From the NCBI GenBank assembly GCA_014529385.2, contig CM043953.1, forward strand, positions 83,307,838 through 83,371,837: a DNA stretch of 64,000 nt, read 5' to 3'. Below are positions 21,907 to 33,234 of the stretch, piece by piece. The DNA is from Adiantum capillus-veneris (Eukaryota > Streptophyta > Polypodiopsida > Polypodiales > Pteridaceae). Positions within the stretch are counted from its first letter, which is position 1. The number at the start of each line of letters is the position of its first letter. Under the pieces are notes generated by a model. That model was given only the letters and a program-made list of their open reading frames with translations, did not search any database and was not told where the DNA came from. The position numbers and the translations under genes were made by a program.

Positions 21907-24900
21907 ATGGATTCCACCAAGTCATCGGCAACGAAGAGAAAAAGACCGACAATCAAAGATGCTATTGCAGAAGCGGAACCATTTGACATTCCAGCAGAAA
22001 CCCTCAAGCCAACCAAAACTTGGGTGGAGGAAGCAGTATTGGAGAAAGAGGGAATAAAGATCTACCAGGGGACTTTCAGAGATCCTCAAGGGCAAGCGGT
22101 GGATGTACCGATGATCCCACAGGAATTGGTAGATTATAGCAGGTCAGAAGACATCAGCAGGTACCTGGAAAGGGCACACTTGCACAATTTCTTCACCTCG
22201 AGACTATCAGGTGTGGATACAAGAAGAGTGTACGAGTTGGCAACATCCATTCAGAAGGATGGAAAAGCCACATTGACAGCCATGGATGGAGAGAAGGTAG
22301 AAGTACAGATCACTCCACAGCTAATTGCAGACGCATTGAAGCTGCACAACAAAGGTAGCTCTGTCAGGGAAAGAAGGGAGGCCATAGAGGTCTATGGGCC
22401 CAAGAAACAGAATGCGACCTATGGAGATATGAAGGACCCAAGAGCGGAAACCCTTTGCCGACTGTACAACCAATTTCTTCATGTTTGCAGTAAAAGACCG
22501 CAAAAGTATACGACACCACCCCATGCCATTGCGACCACCATCACATGGGCATTGAAGAGCAATATGCCAAAAGAGGTGAATTACGCTCAACACATCCACG
22601 AGCAAGTAATTGCCATGCACAACGAGAAGCCAAAATACATAGGAGGAGCGGAAATTCTGACAAGAATAGCTTATGAAGCTATTGGAGCTAGAGATCAGTG
22701 GCCAAAGGCTCCCTCCCAGAATGAGTGGCTTAGAGAAGCCGACAAGGAGGAAGAACAGCCCGAAGTATCCAAGTGGGCATCCACAAGAGCACGCCGGAAA
22801 CTAGAAGTAGTTTCAGAACCTGAAGAGGATGTGGACGAGCCACTTAAGAAGAAAGTAAAGAAGAAGGTTGCTCCCAAGCAAACCAAAAGTCATAAAGCGG
22901 CAAGAATGGAAAGATTAGTGGAGCAGTTTAGAGCGGAAAGAGCTCTAAAGGGTGACTTTGAAGAAAAGTGGGTGCCAGACCCCACTAAAGTCGGAACTAG
23001 CTCGGCCAGACCACATATTGATCAATACGATCAATATATTAAAGCTTATGAGGAGTCAGAGGCTATTTTGGAGCAGCAACCTGCCGAGCCATACACTGAA
23101 GAGGAGGTACAACAATTAAAAGCTGAGCTGAAAAAGGATGACAAGGGGAAAAGGAAAGTAGATGGGTCTACTAAGCCTCAAGAGAAAGATGGGCAAGCCG
23201 ACAAAGGGAAAGCCAAGGAAGCTGAGGACAAACATCCCTCTATGACTGATGAACCAAGCCCGAAGAAGACGGAAAAAATTGTGGAAGAGACCACAGTAGA
23301 GGTGGACACAGATGTTTTGGAAAAGCCAGAAGCCGAGACCAAAGAAAAGAAGATAGATCCAGTTCAGCAAAAGAGAAATGATTATGAGGATCTGGTAGAG
23401 ATAGGATACACCAAAGAAGAGGCCCTTGAGGCAGTTTATGGGATCACCCTACAAAAACAAGATGAACGGAGAGGGACCGAGAAAAAGACAAAGAGTAAAA
23501 AAGAAAGTGAAGAGAAACTGGACGAACCGAAAATACTAGAAGAGCCAAAGCCAGTGGAGGTGGTGGCGGAAAGAGCTTTAGAGTTGACAGATGATGATGA
23601 AAAAGATATGCACATGGTGCATGAACTGCTCAGCAAGATAAAAGAAAGGTCCAAGGCAAAGGAAGTAGAGATTGAGACAGCCAAACAAAGGGAAGCGGAG
23701 TTGCAGAGAAATTTAGAGAATGCTATGACTGAATCTGAAAGTCATAAAGCATCACTCTATGACGCGGAAAACGAGAGAGACGGATTGATACTCCAACTAG
23801 CCGAGGCTTCAAGAGAAGTAACAAGTGCACAGGAAGCAAGGGAGCGGATAGAGGATGAGTTGGAGGCGGCTAAGGATGAGCTCATTGAGCTAAGGGAAAG
23901 AGTCGAGCTCCAAGAAAGAACAATCACTAGACGCAGGTCTACCCCTAGAGCTAGCAGAGTAGGAACTGAACAAGAGGGAGCTATCATACCAGTTTTGGAA
24001 GACCAGGTCCGAAGCTTACAAAGAGAGCTAAGATTAAAGCAAGTGCAAAGGTTGCACATTGCGGAGGGATCATTGGCCGCAAAGGAGAGGCTCACATTAG
24101 AAAATCAAACACTGCGGACAGAGAATGAGGCCCTCCGCAAACAGCTCCAAGATCTACAAGAGCAACAAAGAAGAGAGACAAAGACACCACACGAAGAATC
24201 AGGTGGAGTAGCCATAGAGCTACCAGAAACTGGAGAGGCAACCACAATTGAAGATCCAGCCCCAACTCAAGAGGTGGCCTCGACTGCAAGAATCTTCGAA
24301 GAAGAAGAACAAAGGCTCCATGACCAAATAGAAACGTTAGCAGAGGAGAGTGCCAAGGCGGAAATGGAATGGGAGAGGAGACTCTTAATCTCCATTAGAC
24401 TTCAGGGACTAGACACAAAAGTGCTCCATGAACAGTGGATGCAACCCAGCCTGCCTTGCCCTTTGATGAAATTTGAAGTGCTAAAGACGAAAAAGAGACT
24501 AGAAGGAGAGCAGTATGTCGCTCTTTACGAAGGCGACATCACAAAGGAGGAACAATCAAAGAAGATAGTAGATTCACAGCCTAGATGGAGGAAAGGTTGG
24601 CTGAACAAATACCCAGCCTACCTCATCTACTTGGTGGAGGCACCAAAGGAGATCCGGGAGGATGCAACCTTCTGCCCGGTGCCAAGAGTCAGAAACTGGA
24701 AAGAGCATGGCAGGATTGCAGAAAAGAAGCCAAATTGGCTTAATTATCCCAGGATGCCAGGACCAAAGGCAGGAGAGAGAATAGGTAAAGCCTACATGGT
24801 GAAAACCCTAACGGGCACCATCAAGCTCTTTATTGGCTCTCCTGACCTTTCACGTCAGATGCTCAAGAAAATCTGCAGGACTCTCTTAGCTTGCATTGAA

Positions 24901-25182
24901 GTGTTCGCGCCAGATAAAGCCACGACCTCGAGTCTACTATCGACGGCCGACACGGTGTCTGATATGATGTACGATCTTTCATTGCAGCCTTCTCCAAAAG
25001 CGTTACACCTCCTATACCAAAGGATTATGTTTTTGCTTAGCTTCCACATGCAAACATTCGAAGAAGCTTTCTACACCGGCTTTTTCACCCACGAAAGCAA
25101 AATATTCGGCCCAACCTTGACCATCGGCAACCTACGATACGAATCACATTTGCAGATGCTCAAGACGACAGGACTTTATTGA
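21907..25182 (+). CDS. G4 extra ORF, 1,091 aa, unknown function
   Basis: An uninterrupted frame starts at ATG in GGATCCATGGATTCC and ends 49 bp before the 3' LTR. Residues 1-265 look globular after a basic KRKRP start, and RVYELATSIQKDGKATL...ITPQLIADALKL faintly recalls the N-terminal domain of plant transposon-type proteins (impression only). Residues 270-560 are Lys/Glu-rich and low-complexity, with basic clusters (KKKVKKKV) that could be nuclear signals. Residues about 590-800 are heptad-rich coiled coil. Residues 850-1091 are a second globular part. I see no signal peptide or clear transmembrane helix, which argues against a classic Athila env-like protein. It is the only large frame of G4 without a stop. 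Confidence 0.75.
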   Translation: MDSTKSSATKRKRPTIKDAIAEAEPFDIPAETLKPTKTWVEEAVLEKEGIKIYQGTFRDPQGQAVDVPMIPQELVDYSRSEDISRYLERAHLHNFFTSRLSGVDTRRVYELATSIQKDGKATLTAMDGEKVEVQITPQLIADALKLHNKGSSVRERREAIEVYGPKKQNATYGDMKDPRAETLCRLYNQFLHVCSKRPQKYTTPPHAIATTITWALKSNMPKEVNYAQHIHEQVIAMHNEKPKYIGGAEILTRIAYEAIGARDQWPKAPSQNEWLREADKEEEQPEVSKWASTRARRKLEVVSEPEEDVDEPLKKKVKKKVAPKQTKSHKAARMERLVEQFRAERALKGDFEEKWVPDPTKVGTSSARPHIDQYDQYIKAYEESEAILEQQPAEPYTEEEVQQLKAELKKDDKGKRKVDGSTKPQEKDGQADKGKAKEAEDKHPSMTDEPSPKKTEKIVEETTVEVDTDVLEKPEAETKEKKIDPVQQKRNDYEDLVEIGYTKEEALEAVYGITLQKQDERRGTEKKTKSKKESEEKLDEPKILEEPKPVEVVAERALELTDDDEKDMHMVHELLSKIKERSKAKEVEIETAKQREAELQRNLENAMTESESHKASLYDAENERDGLILQLAEASREVTSAQEARERIEDELEAAKDELIELRERVELQERTITRRRSTPRASRVGTEQEGAIIPVLEDQVRSLQRELRLKQVQRLHIAEGSLAAKERLTLENQTLRTENEALRKQLQDLQEQQRRETKTPHEESGGVAIELPETGEATTIEDPAPTQEVASTARIFEEEEQRLHDQIETLAEESAKAEMEWERRLLISIRLQGLDTKVLHEQWMQPSLPCPLMKFEVLKTKKRLEGEQYVALYEGDITKEEQSKKIVDSQPRWRKGWLNKYPAYLIYLVEAPKEIREDATFCPVPRVRNWKEHGRIAEKKPNWLNYPRMPGPKAGERIGKAYMVKTLTGTIKLFIGSPDLSRQMLKKICRTLLACIEVFAPDKATTSSLLSTADTVSDMMYDLSLQPSPKALHLLYQRIMFLLSFHMQTFEEAFYTGFFTHESKIFGPTLTIGNLRYESHLQMLKTTGLY

Positions 25183-25219
25183 CCAAGCATAAAAGTCATG
25201 TCAGGGACGACATGAATGC

Positions 25220-25231
25220 GGGGGGGGGGAG
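25220..25231 (+). other. G4 3' polypurine tract
   Basis: A run of ten G followed by AG, directly before the 3' LTR. It would prime plus-strand DNA synthesis. Confidence 0.85.
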
Positions 25232-25514
25232 TGTTGAGCCAGTAGAGGATCACACCCACATTTTTGCTCACACTCATCATTTTGTAACCATTGATTGTAA
25301 TAAATGTCTTTCCGACATTAATTTTGATTTGAGCCATTTATTAAGTAACGGGACTCAATTGAGTTTCCAGCTTGTAATCCTGAAGTAATTTCACTTGCTG
25401 ATGTAATTAGTTAGAGATGTTCTCACCTCCAAGGTTGAGGTATATAAGCCAAAGTTTTTGTAACCTAGGGGGAGATTATTAATCAAAGTGAGTTTTTGAG
25501 CGCCGTGACTGTGT

Positions 25515-25597
<83 letters not shown>

Positions 25598-26221
25598 TTA
25601 TCTTCTTGCTATGTGAGCTACGGAGCCGCCATTGGAGAAGCGACACCGCCATTGTGTTAGCAACGGCGAGAGCTACGCACAGATACCAAGAGTGCGCGCT
25701 ATCGGCTTCTATGTGTGGTAAGTTCCTACGAGCATCGGTGTGAGTTTTCTTCCAACTCGTGTGTCGGAATTGAGCGTGCAGCATATCTATAGAACCACAA
25801 CGAGTAGAGCTACACATTAGTACCATCGGGGTCAAGTTTCGGTCACCTGTATATTTCGGCCTGTCTTCATACGCGTTTACCGCATGGAGTGGTTATAGGT
25901 TGAGTTTGCAGTTCAAGTCTTTAGGGTGTTGTTCTTACCTAGTGTATAGACTTCCCCTTGAATTGGAGATCCATTCAATGATTCTAGATCCTGTTTCGTA
26001 TAGCATTCGTTCGTAGTACGAATTTCAGTCACTTGCGTATTTTAGAACTTAGATTTGATTTCCTTAGTAGTGATTGTCATTAGAAGGTCGAGTAGGTGAT
26101 TTGACACCCACCTAGTTGTTTCCATGCGCCTGCGGGTCAAGCTCCGTTCTCGTCTGACAAATTCTGTTGTTGGTTGAGTTCTCGCTATTTAGCTTCCGCT
26201 AGTGGCGTAACCGCCTTAACA
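25232..26221 (+). repeat. G4 3' LTR (990 bp)
   Basis: Begins TGTTGAGCC and ends CTTAACA, followed by TSD GCTCA. Compared with the 5' LTR it lacks the 34-bp duplication. Many of the roughly two dozen substitutions are C/T or G/A, as expected from deamination of methylated DNA. Confidence 0.95.
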
Positions 26222-26226
26222 GCTCA

Positions 26227-26304
26227 CAAAGTAATCTCTCAAAAGTGCTTTACCTAATTTCCTAATTCTGCTACTCTCAAAGTTCATAGGCCATTTCCAT
26301 TACA
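26227..26304 (+). repeat. G3 5' LTR, right part
   Basis: CAAAGTAATCTCTCAAAAGTG to CATTACA, identical in order to the end of the 3' LTR at 33150-33229. It completes the LTR split by G4. Confidence 0.92.
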
Positions 26305-26305
26305 T

Positions 26306-26317
26306 TGGTATCAGAGC
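26306..26317 (+). other. G3 primer-binding site, tRNA-iMet
   Basis: TGGTATCAGAGC, a perfect 12-base match to the plant initiator-Met primer site, one base after the LTR end. Confidence 0.9.
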
Positions 26318-26713
26318 ATTAGGTTTCTCTTTTCTTGCTTAAGAAGAGAGGTCCTTAAGTAGCCTATTAATGTTTGATTTTGTTAATTTTATTAGGGCAA
26401 GTGGGACTGGGATCTATTATCGGTTTTATTGAGCCCACTATGTGGGATATGGTGCACACCTCAGGAGCTTTGGTCTTAATAATGGAGTCTTTTTAGACTT
26501 GCCTATGGCTTTACCATTATTGAGCCATAAGAAGTCTGAAAGGAGCTATCCCTCGGCAGCTTCGCTATGTTAGACTCACTCCACTACTCTCTATAATTAT
26601 TCGAGCGGTGGGTGTAGATACTTAAGTGCCTATTTTCAAAGGCTAAGAGGAGTAGCAAGTAAGGTTTTGAATTGCCAAAGTATACACTAAGTAAACACAT
26701 AAGTTCAATTAAC

Positions 26714-28060
26714 ATGGCTAACAATAACCAAGAGAGTAGAATGAACATTGATAACTTCGATTCTGCACATGAAGGTGCTAATGATGATGCCCCCATGTTT
26801 TTTAATTATCTTGTTACTAGGTTGCAACAAGCTATGGGAAACCCCTCTTTGCAAGCCGAAGTTACTCAACAACTTGGTGCTTATGGGATTTTCTTTCCTC
26901 TCAAAGAGGAGAGAGAGCTTAGGAGGCCTCTTGGTGAGAACCCCCAAAAGAAGACTCTCTCCCATACGAGAGGAGGAATCCAAAGAATGAGAAAGTAATG
27001 ACTTCCTAGGTTCCTCAAAAGATGTGGCTCCATGAAGATGGTGGTCTAGACGATCGCCAACTCCTCCCAAGAGGAAACAGTTAACCCATAGTCCTTCTCC
27101 TCGTCACTCCAAAAGGGAAGAGAGGAAACAGAGGAAGAAAAGGGCAAGAAAGAGGTCACCTTTTTCTCCTTCTTCTTTACCTTCCTCCTCTACCGATGAA
27201 AGCTATCGCTATTCTCCTAGAGAATACAAGAGGGGAGTACATCGCAAATCTTACCCGCCATGGTGAAGGTCACAAAAGATATAGAAGTTCAAAGAGGGAG
27301 GAAAGAGTTTCTCTTTTCTCACCTATGATGGAACCTTTAGTGCTACTGACAAAGTATTGGCCTTCATCCAACCGTATTTGATGGGCCTTTGGAGAAGAGG
27401 GCTTCACGGAGTCCTCCAAGCTACACCATGTAGCTATGCACTTCCAAAAATTGGCTCGTCAATGGTGGGCTAGCCTCCGTGGCAACGACGAAGCCCCAAA
27501 GACATGGAAAACTCTACGAGTTTCCATCATGAAGCAATTCCTTGCAAATGATGCAAAGGAAAAGTGCTTACTAAATGGTGAAGTTCAAAGCTTCTCTCTC
27601 ATGAGTCTATCCACAAATATGTGGACAAGTTTTGGGATTTACATCTCAAGGCTACTATCTTTCAAAAGATAGACTTTGTCAAGCAAAAGCAACAATTCTA
27701 TGCGGGATTACCCAAAGAGATAGCCGAGTATGTCACCTCTCAGCGGCCTGGTTCTATCACCAAAGTAATCCACCACACCATGGTTGCTTCGCACATCAAT
27801 TTCCAACAAGGGGCTAGACGGAATGTCAAGCCCATGGAAAATAAAGACAAAAATGATGCCAAGGGGAAAACCAATGCCCAAAATTCTTACAAGGCTATTC
27901 CAACAACAACAACAATTGGTCCAAGGAGAAGGGAGTTACAAAGGTAAATATAAACTCTCTCCTAAAGAGCTAGAAGCTTTTAGTAAGGACCACAAACGTT
28001 TTAAGTGTGGGGAGCAAGGCCATGGTTAACGTCCTTGCCCCAAGAGAATTGCCCGCAATG
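26714..28060 (+). pseudogene. gag: G3 gag, heavily broken
   Basis: A plausible start at 26714 (AACATGGCT) gives a 95-codon piece that breaks. Capsid-like pieces follow in other frames, with KLARQWWASLRGNDEAPKTW near 27440-27510 and then KQKQQFYAGLPKEIAEYV. The nucleocapsid knuckle near 28000 reads RFKCGEQGHG, stop, RPC: the first Cys has become Arg and a TAA sits inside the finger. At least four frame changes and several stops show long decay. Confidence 0.75.
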
Positions 28061-28077
28061 AGACTCCTAGAGTCTCT

Positions 28078-29820
28078 ATGTTTGAAGCTCCAAAAGAGGA
28101 TGCTCATTGCCAAGGATTTCTCCTTTCATATGCTTGGGGAAAGATGCAAGAGCATGATGCCTTTATTTTTTTTGACCCTAGTTCAACTCACAACTTCATA
28201 TCCACAGAGTTGACCACTAAGCTAGGCATACAAGCCCACAAGATGGGAGATGCATTGAAAGCCAATGGAGCTATCAAGGGGCAAGACTTCTCAGTTACTT
28301 CTTTCATTGGAAAATTAAGGCTTCATTTCCAAAGCTATTTGGACAAAGAGGATTTCTTCATCTCCCCTCTCAAACATGAGAATGTTATCGTTAGGGCACC
28401 ATGGTTTAAGCGCATGGCTTCCAACATGCAGTTCTTTGAAAGGAGAATCTACTTCACCTACAGGGAAAAGAGCATGTACATAGATGCTAATCAGTTGGGG
28501 AACACAATATCCCTGCAATAAAGAGAATCAAGAGGAATTAGAGTTGTCGAATTTTCTAAAAGGATTCCAAGATGTTTTCATTGATGACATCCCTAGTGAG
28601 CTATCTCTAAAATGAGGGATGATGACCATGCAATTGAGCTCCTATCAAGAAGTTCACCACCTAACAAGCCTCCTTATCAAGTTTCACAAGCTCAACAAGA
28701 GGAGATCATGAGGCCAGTGCATGAATTAGTTTTTTTTATTAAAAAAAATGGGAATGGTGAGGTCTAGCTCCTCTCCATTTTGTTCACCATTGCTTTTAGT
28801 GCAAAAGAAAGACGACACATATCACATGTGTGTCGACTATAGAGCACTAAATAAGATCACTATCAAAAATAGATTTCTTGTGCCACGGGTAGAAAATCCA
28901 TTTGATAATTTACAAGTTTTGGCTTGACAAATGCTCCAAACGCATTCAAAGTCATGATGGACAAAAATCTTTAGGCCATACAAATTCTCTTGAAGAGTAC
29001 AAGCAACACCTCCAGGTAACCTTTCAAGTTCTGAGAGAGAATAAGCTTTTCATTAATCAAAAGAAAAGTTAATTTTTTCTACATGAGATTCAATACTTAG
29101 GTCACATTATCTCTAAGATGGCACCCATATGGATGCAACAAAGTTAGAGGTAATAAAAATATGGCCTAATCCAAGGAATCTACAAGAGGTACGAAGCTTT
29201 GTAGGTATGTGTGCCCATTACATGACTTAACAAAAAAGAACGTTAAGTATTCATGGACTGCAAAAGTGCAAGAAGCCTTTGAAGAAGCTTAAGGAGAATC
29301 TTATCTCTCAACGTGTGTTCACACTACTAGATCTCCCAAAGCCATTTGAGCTCCAATCTGATGCTTGTAGTGATTGCCTTGGAGCTATTTTGCTTCAAGA
29401 AGGGCATGCCATAGCATATGAGAGTCAAAGACTCAACTTCAATAAGTGAGTATTGGGCAAATACGATAAAAAGCTACTAGCTATTCTATATGCCCTAAAC
29501 ACGTGGAAACACTATCTCTTGGGGATTCTATTCATCCTATGAATGGATCACAAAGCCTCAAGAACTTCATGATGCAAACCAAGCTCCCCGACAAACAAAT
29601 GAGGTAGGAAAAATTTCTTTTGCAATTTAAATTTCATATTGCTCACATTGTTGGCAAGCACAATCAAGTGGTCGATGCACTTTCACAACGACCATGGGTC
29701 AATCTGGTGTCTATGGCAACCCACAATGATCTATCTTTTATGATAGATGAGTCTGCTATTGACCGAGACTTTAAGTACGTAATTACAGCCTTTGCAATAG
29801 GGAAGTAACAAGAACCATTC
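28078..29820 (+). pseudogene. pol: G3 protease, RT and RNase H, with deletions
   Basis: The protease piece (28078-28521) has FFDPSSTHNFISTEL, the D-P-S form of the plant gypsy active site. RT pieces follow from 28680: KPPYQVSQAQQEEIMRPV, MCVDYRALNKITIKN, then a direct jump from the PFDNLQ region to LTNAPNAFKVMM, and a second jump over the catalytic YxDD box. RNase H traces (FELQSDACSDCLGAILLQEG, AIAYESQRLNF) lie near 29340-29450. The missing catalytic boxes mean no RT activity. The reading switches frame many times. Confidence 0.8.
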
Positions 29821-31020
29821 ACCTTGAAGGATGGTTATCTTCCAAATGGCAATAGGCTATGTGTTAATCGCCCATACAATAAGAACGTCATGTATGAATC
29901 CCATACATCTCCTTATGCGGGGCAAAGAGGAAATCCATAATCTACTCGTCAAGGAGTAGGAATGTATTTTTGTTGGTCTACCATGAAAAGTAAACATACA
30001 AGAGTATGTTTCAATATACCAAAAGTTGAAATTTGATTGAGGGAAGCAACTTGGATTGTTTCAGTCGACAGGCTTAACAAGAAAACACACTCTATGCCTG
30101 TCAAAAAGACTATTGAGGCACATCAAATGGCAACCCTCTTTAGATCTCAAATTTTCAAGCATTATGGATTTCCAACACCCATAGTGTCGGACAAAGATCC
30201 TAGAATGACCAGTAATTTCTAGAAGGATCTCTTTGAGAATCTAGGAAGTAGATTAAATTTCTCTTTTGGCCTATCATCCACAAACAGATGACCAAAGTGA
30301 AATAACTAATCTAACGATTCTTGATCTACTAAAAGCCTATCTCATGGAAGTTGATCAATGTTCTCAATGATAGAAGTACCTACCTCTTATAGAGTATGGG
30401 TACAATGATATTGTACATACTTCTATGGGGAAAGTACCTTTTCAGGTTAAAGAAGGAAGATCCAAAAGTCCCTTACTACTTAAAGTACATGGGAAGATCT
30501 TCCTGCTGATGAATATAGCCAAGACCTATAAGAATCTTTCTCCAAAGATTAAAGGGACTATATCCATCTCACAGGAAAGGCAAAAAGGGTTGCTGCTAAT
30601 AAGCACAAAAGAGTCCTAGCCTTTGAGGAAAATGATTGGGTCTTGCTAAAGTTCCTCAAGGCTCATCTGAGGCATACTACGGGCAAGAGTCCTATGGACC
30701 ACCAAGAATATGATGTTAAACTAGCAAAAAGATATTATGGTCCTTTTTAAATTCTTAAGCTAATCAATGAGATAGCTTATCAATTAAACTTGCCCAACCA
30801 TTGGCTCATGCACCATGTTTTCCATGAGGGCCTAGTAAGCCTTACAAAGGAGCGCCATCAAAAGAAGCAAAAGTTATTGCCGACCCTCCAAAAATCGAAG
30901 ATCAAGAAGAAGTACTTCAATCTAAGTCCATCCTATGATATGAAGACAAGGTATTGAGAAACGATAAGATTATCTGACGATATCTTATTAAGTTAAAGAA
31001 TTATCCTTTTTAAGATGGAG
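29821..31020 (+). pseudogene. G3 integrase and chromodomain-like end, broken
   Basis: Integrase traces are VSVDRLNKKTHSMPVKKT (first Asp), PTPIVSDKDPRMTS (second Asp) and HPQTDDQSEITN (Glu), at about 30050-30310 in different frames. Near 30880-31010 a decayed chromodomain-type end (EEVLQSKSIL, YEDKVLRN, LIKLKNYPF) points to a chromovirus. Numerous stops and frameshifts interrupt it. The remaining 400 bp to the polypurine tract has no coding sense. Confidence 0.75.
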
Positions 31021-31436
31021 TTAAGATGCTAAATGGATGCAAGGAACCTAGCAAATATGAACCTTGTGAATGCTTACAATGTTGCACTAGAGTAAGCATA
31101 TGAAAATGCATTTTAAATGAAAAATGTTTTTGTCTTATAAGACTAGTTCTCTTTTTATTGTGCACAAATTTAAGAAGTATACATGCTTAAAATCATGTTT
31201 GGGATGACGACGTCTCTCAAACACCATGGAGAATTTGTCACTCTACTTGGGAGGATGAATGGATTAAAGAGCAGACATGCTTGCGGCAGCTATGTCTCCC
31301 AAGCACCAAATAGATTATTCATCCATCTCGCAATGATGTCGTAGGGTAAAAAGGGATCCTCTACCCGCTAAGACAAATTGACTAGTGACTATGAATTTAT
31401 CTCTTTTACCTCATAGTCGAGGACGAATATGATTTC

Positions 31437-31446
31437 AAGAGAGAGG
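31437..31446 (+). other. G3 polypurine tract
   Basis: AAGAGAGAGG followed by TAA and the 3' LTR start TGTCATT at 31450. Confidence 0.7.
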
Positions 31447-31449
31447 TAA

Positions 31450-33229
31450 TGTCATTAAATATCTAATATCTAACCAGTCCAAATGATTTTTTCATATTAA
31501 ACTGATCATTTAATATGGGATAATAAACGGGAACAAGGGTTAGAATATAGACATGTGCTTACGGATCTATCTCAACACGGGGCCAATGGTAAAGGGGCCC
31601 AAATGAGAGATGGTCTGTCAAAGAGCAAGGTTAACTAATGAAGCTTAAAATACCTTAGGGTTAGCTTCATTAAAGACCTCCAATGGTTAGTGTTAAAAGT
31701 CCTTTGACCTTAAGCAAGCTAGGGCTAAGCTTGAGGTGGAAACCCAACCTAAAATTAAGCAAGCTAGGGTTGTGCTTGAGGTGGGAACCTTAAGCAAGCT
31801 AGGGATGTGCTTGAGGTGGGAACCCGACCTAAAATTAAGCAAGCTAGGGCTGTGCTTGAGGTAGGAACCTGACCTAAACTTAAGCAAGCTAGGGTTGTGC
31901 TAGAGGTGGAAACTCCACCTAAGGTGCTTGTCATGCTTGATGACTAAGGTACTTGAGGTACTTGTCACATTTAATGAGGAAGTTGCTTGAGAAGCTTGCT
32001 ATGCATGGGGGAGTAAGATGCTTGAGTCAAAAAGAGAACCTACACACTTAATGAGGAAGTTGCTTGAGAAACTTCCTATGCATAAAAATCTCAAAGTTAG
32101 GGGAATTCTAAAAGAGCACATGGGACACATGTCAGACTCTCACTAAGCTTAACCATAGGGTGTACTTGAATGCTATTGGTTGGGCTAAAGAGGGGTCCAA
32201 TGAGCTTCTACTTTCATCTAACAAATATCTAGATATTTTCAAACTCTCTCTCTTTAAGGGGTAAGGAGGACACTTGTCAAAAGACTACCCATGTGCTTGA
32301 CTGCATGCTGCATGTGATTGGCTAAGGGGAGAGGGGTCCAATGAGCTTGTAGCATGAAGACCCAAAGCAAGGAAGGGGGGTACTAGGGGGATATACTCCA
32401 CACACACACTCATTTGCAAGGCCATTCTCTCTTGGTGAAAGTTGAGGAACACCACCTCCTTCTCCAAGCTTGTGAGAGTGAAAGCCTAGAACAACACTCT
32501 TGGCTATGGAATGCAAATCCAACCAAGAGCCATGCTTCAATGCTTAAGCTTGCCATCTTCTCCATCTCCATTACTATGCTATTATGTAGGCTAGCAAGAA
32601 GAGTAATGATAAGTGAGGAACTATTTATTTCTCCTATGGAATGTTTCTTCTTCCTCTTCCCTATCCTCATTCCTCGCTAGCTCTCTCCACCTTCGAAGGT
32701 GTTTGAGGCCTTGGGACTGAGGCTTGGGATAGTTAATGCTTTCTACAAGTTTATGTTATGCTTGTGATGCGTGAAGCTTTCCATCTTCATTGCATCACGT
32801 AGGTCACAAGGAACACAAAGATTGTATTGTACCAAGTCTCTCTTGATAGGAGAAACTATAATACAAATGCCTACAAGTTTATGTTATGATTGTGATGCAT
32901 GAAGCTTTCCATCTTCATTGCATCACTTAGGTCACAAGGAACACAAAGATTGTATTGTACCAAGTCTCTCTTGATGGGAGAAACTATAATACAAATGCCT
33001 ATTGGAGGGGGGACCTGCTCCATATGAATCCGGTCCTCAACTATTGTCATGTTCTCTAAACTCTCTCTCTTGCAAAAGTATTGTTCATGCAAAGTTAACT
33101 AAGTACCATGTTTATGTTGCTACCATCAATTAAGTTCACCCACTATGCTCACAAAGTAATCTCTCAAAAGTGCTTCACCTAATTTCCTAATTCCGCTACT
33201 CTCAAAGTTCATAGGCCATTTCCATTACA
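31450..33229 (+). repeat. G3 3' LTR (1,780 bp)
   Basis: Begins TGTCATTAAATATC, ends CATTACA, followed by TSD TTACA. It contains about five 45-bp units (31712-31926), the 128-bp duplication (about 32742-32999) and a 186-bp segment (about 32096-32281) that the 5' LTR lacks. Confidence 0.95.
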
Positions 33230-33234
33230 TTACA

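Larger units (their letters stand above)
7780..26221 (+). mobile_element. G4: 18.4-kb Tat/Athila-side Ty3/gypsy element
   Basis: It is bounded by LTRs at 7780-8807 and 25232-26221 (TGTTGAGCC...TTAACA) and by the 5-bp duplication GCTCA at 7775-7779 and 26222-26226. Next to the 5' LTR is an 18-base tRNA-Asp primer site; before the 3' LTR is a ten-G polypurine tract. Order: leader with palindromes, gag, PR, RT, RH, integrase remnant, a second protease-like domain, a 2.9-kb spacer with more palindromes, a 1,091-codon ORF, 3' LTR. The tRNA-Asp primer, large size, no chromodomain and an extra ORF fit the Tat/Athila (non-chromovirus) branch. By eye the LTRs differ at about two dozen of 990 positions, so this is the youngest of the nest. 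It cannot move by itself: gag-pol has stops and the integrase core is gone. Confidence 0.94.
6308..33229 (+). mobile_element. G3: degenerate Ty3/gypsy element, interrupted by G4
   Basis: The LTRs begin TGTCAT(C/T)AAATATC at 6308 and 31450 and end CATTACA at 26304 and 33229. The 5-bp target duplication TTACA lies at 6303-6307 and 33230-33234. The 5' LTR is split by G4. The internal part (26305-31449, about 5.1 kb) carries a tRNA-iMet primer site, gag, PR, RT/RH, integrase and a chromodomain-like end, all full of stops and deletions. G3's own length without G4 is about 8.5 kb. Confidence 0.93.

Noticed and set aside
21907-25182. Env-like protein of Athila type
   Set aside because: No signal peptide or clear transmembrane helix was seen; coiled coil and charged regions dominate.
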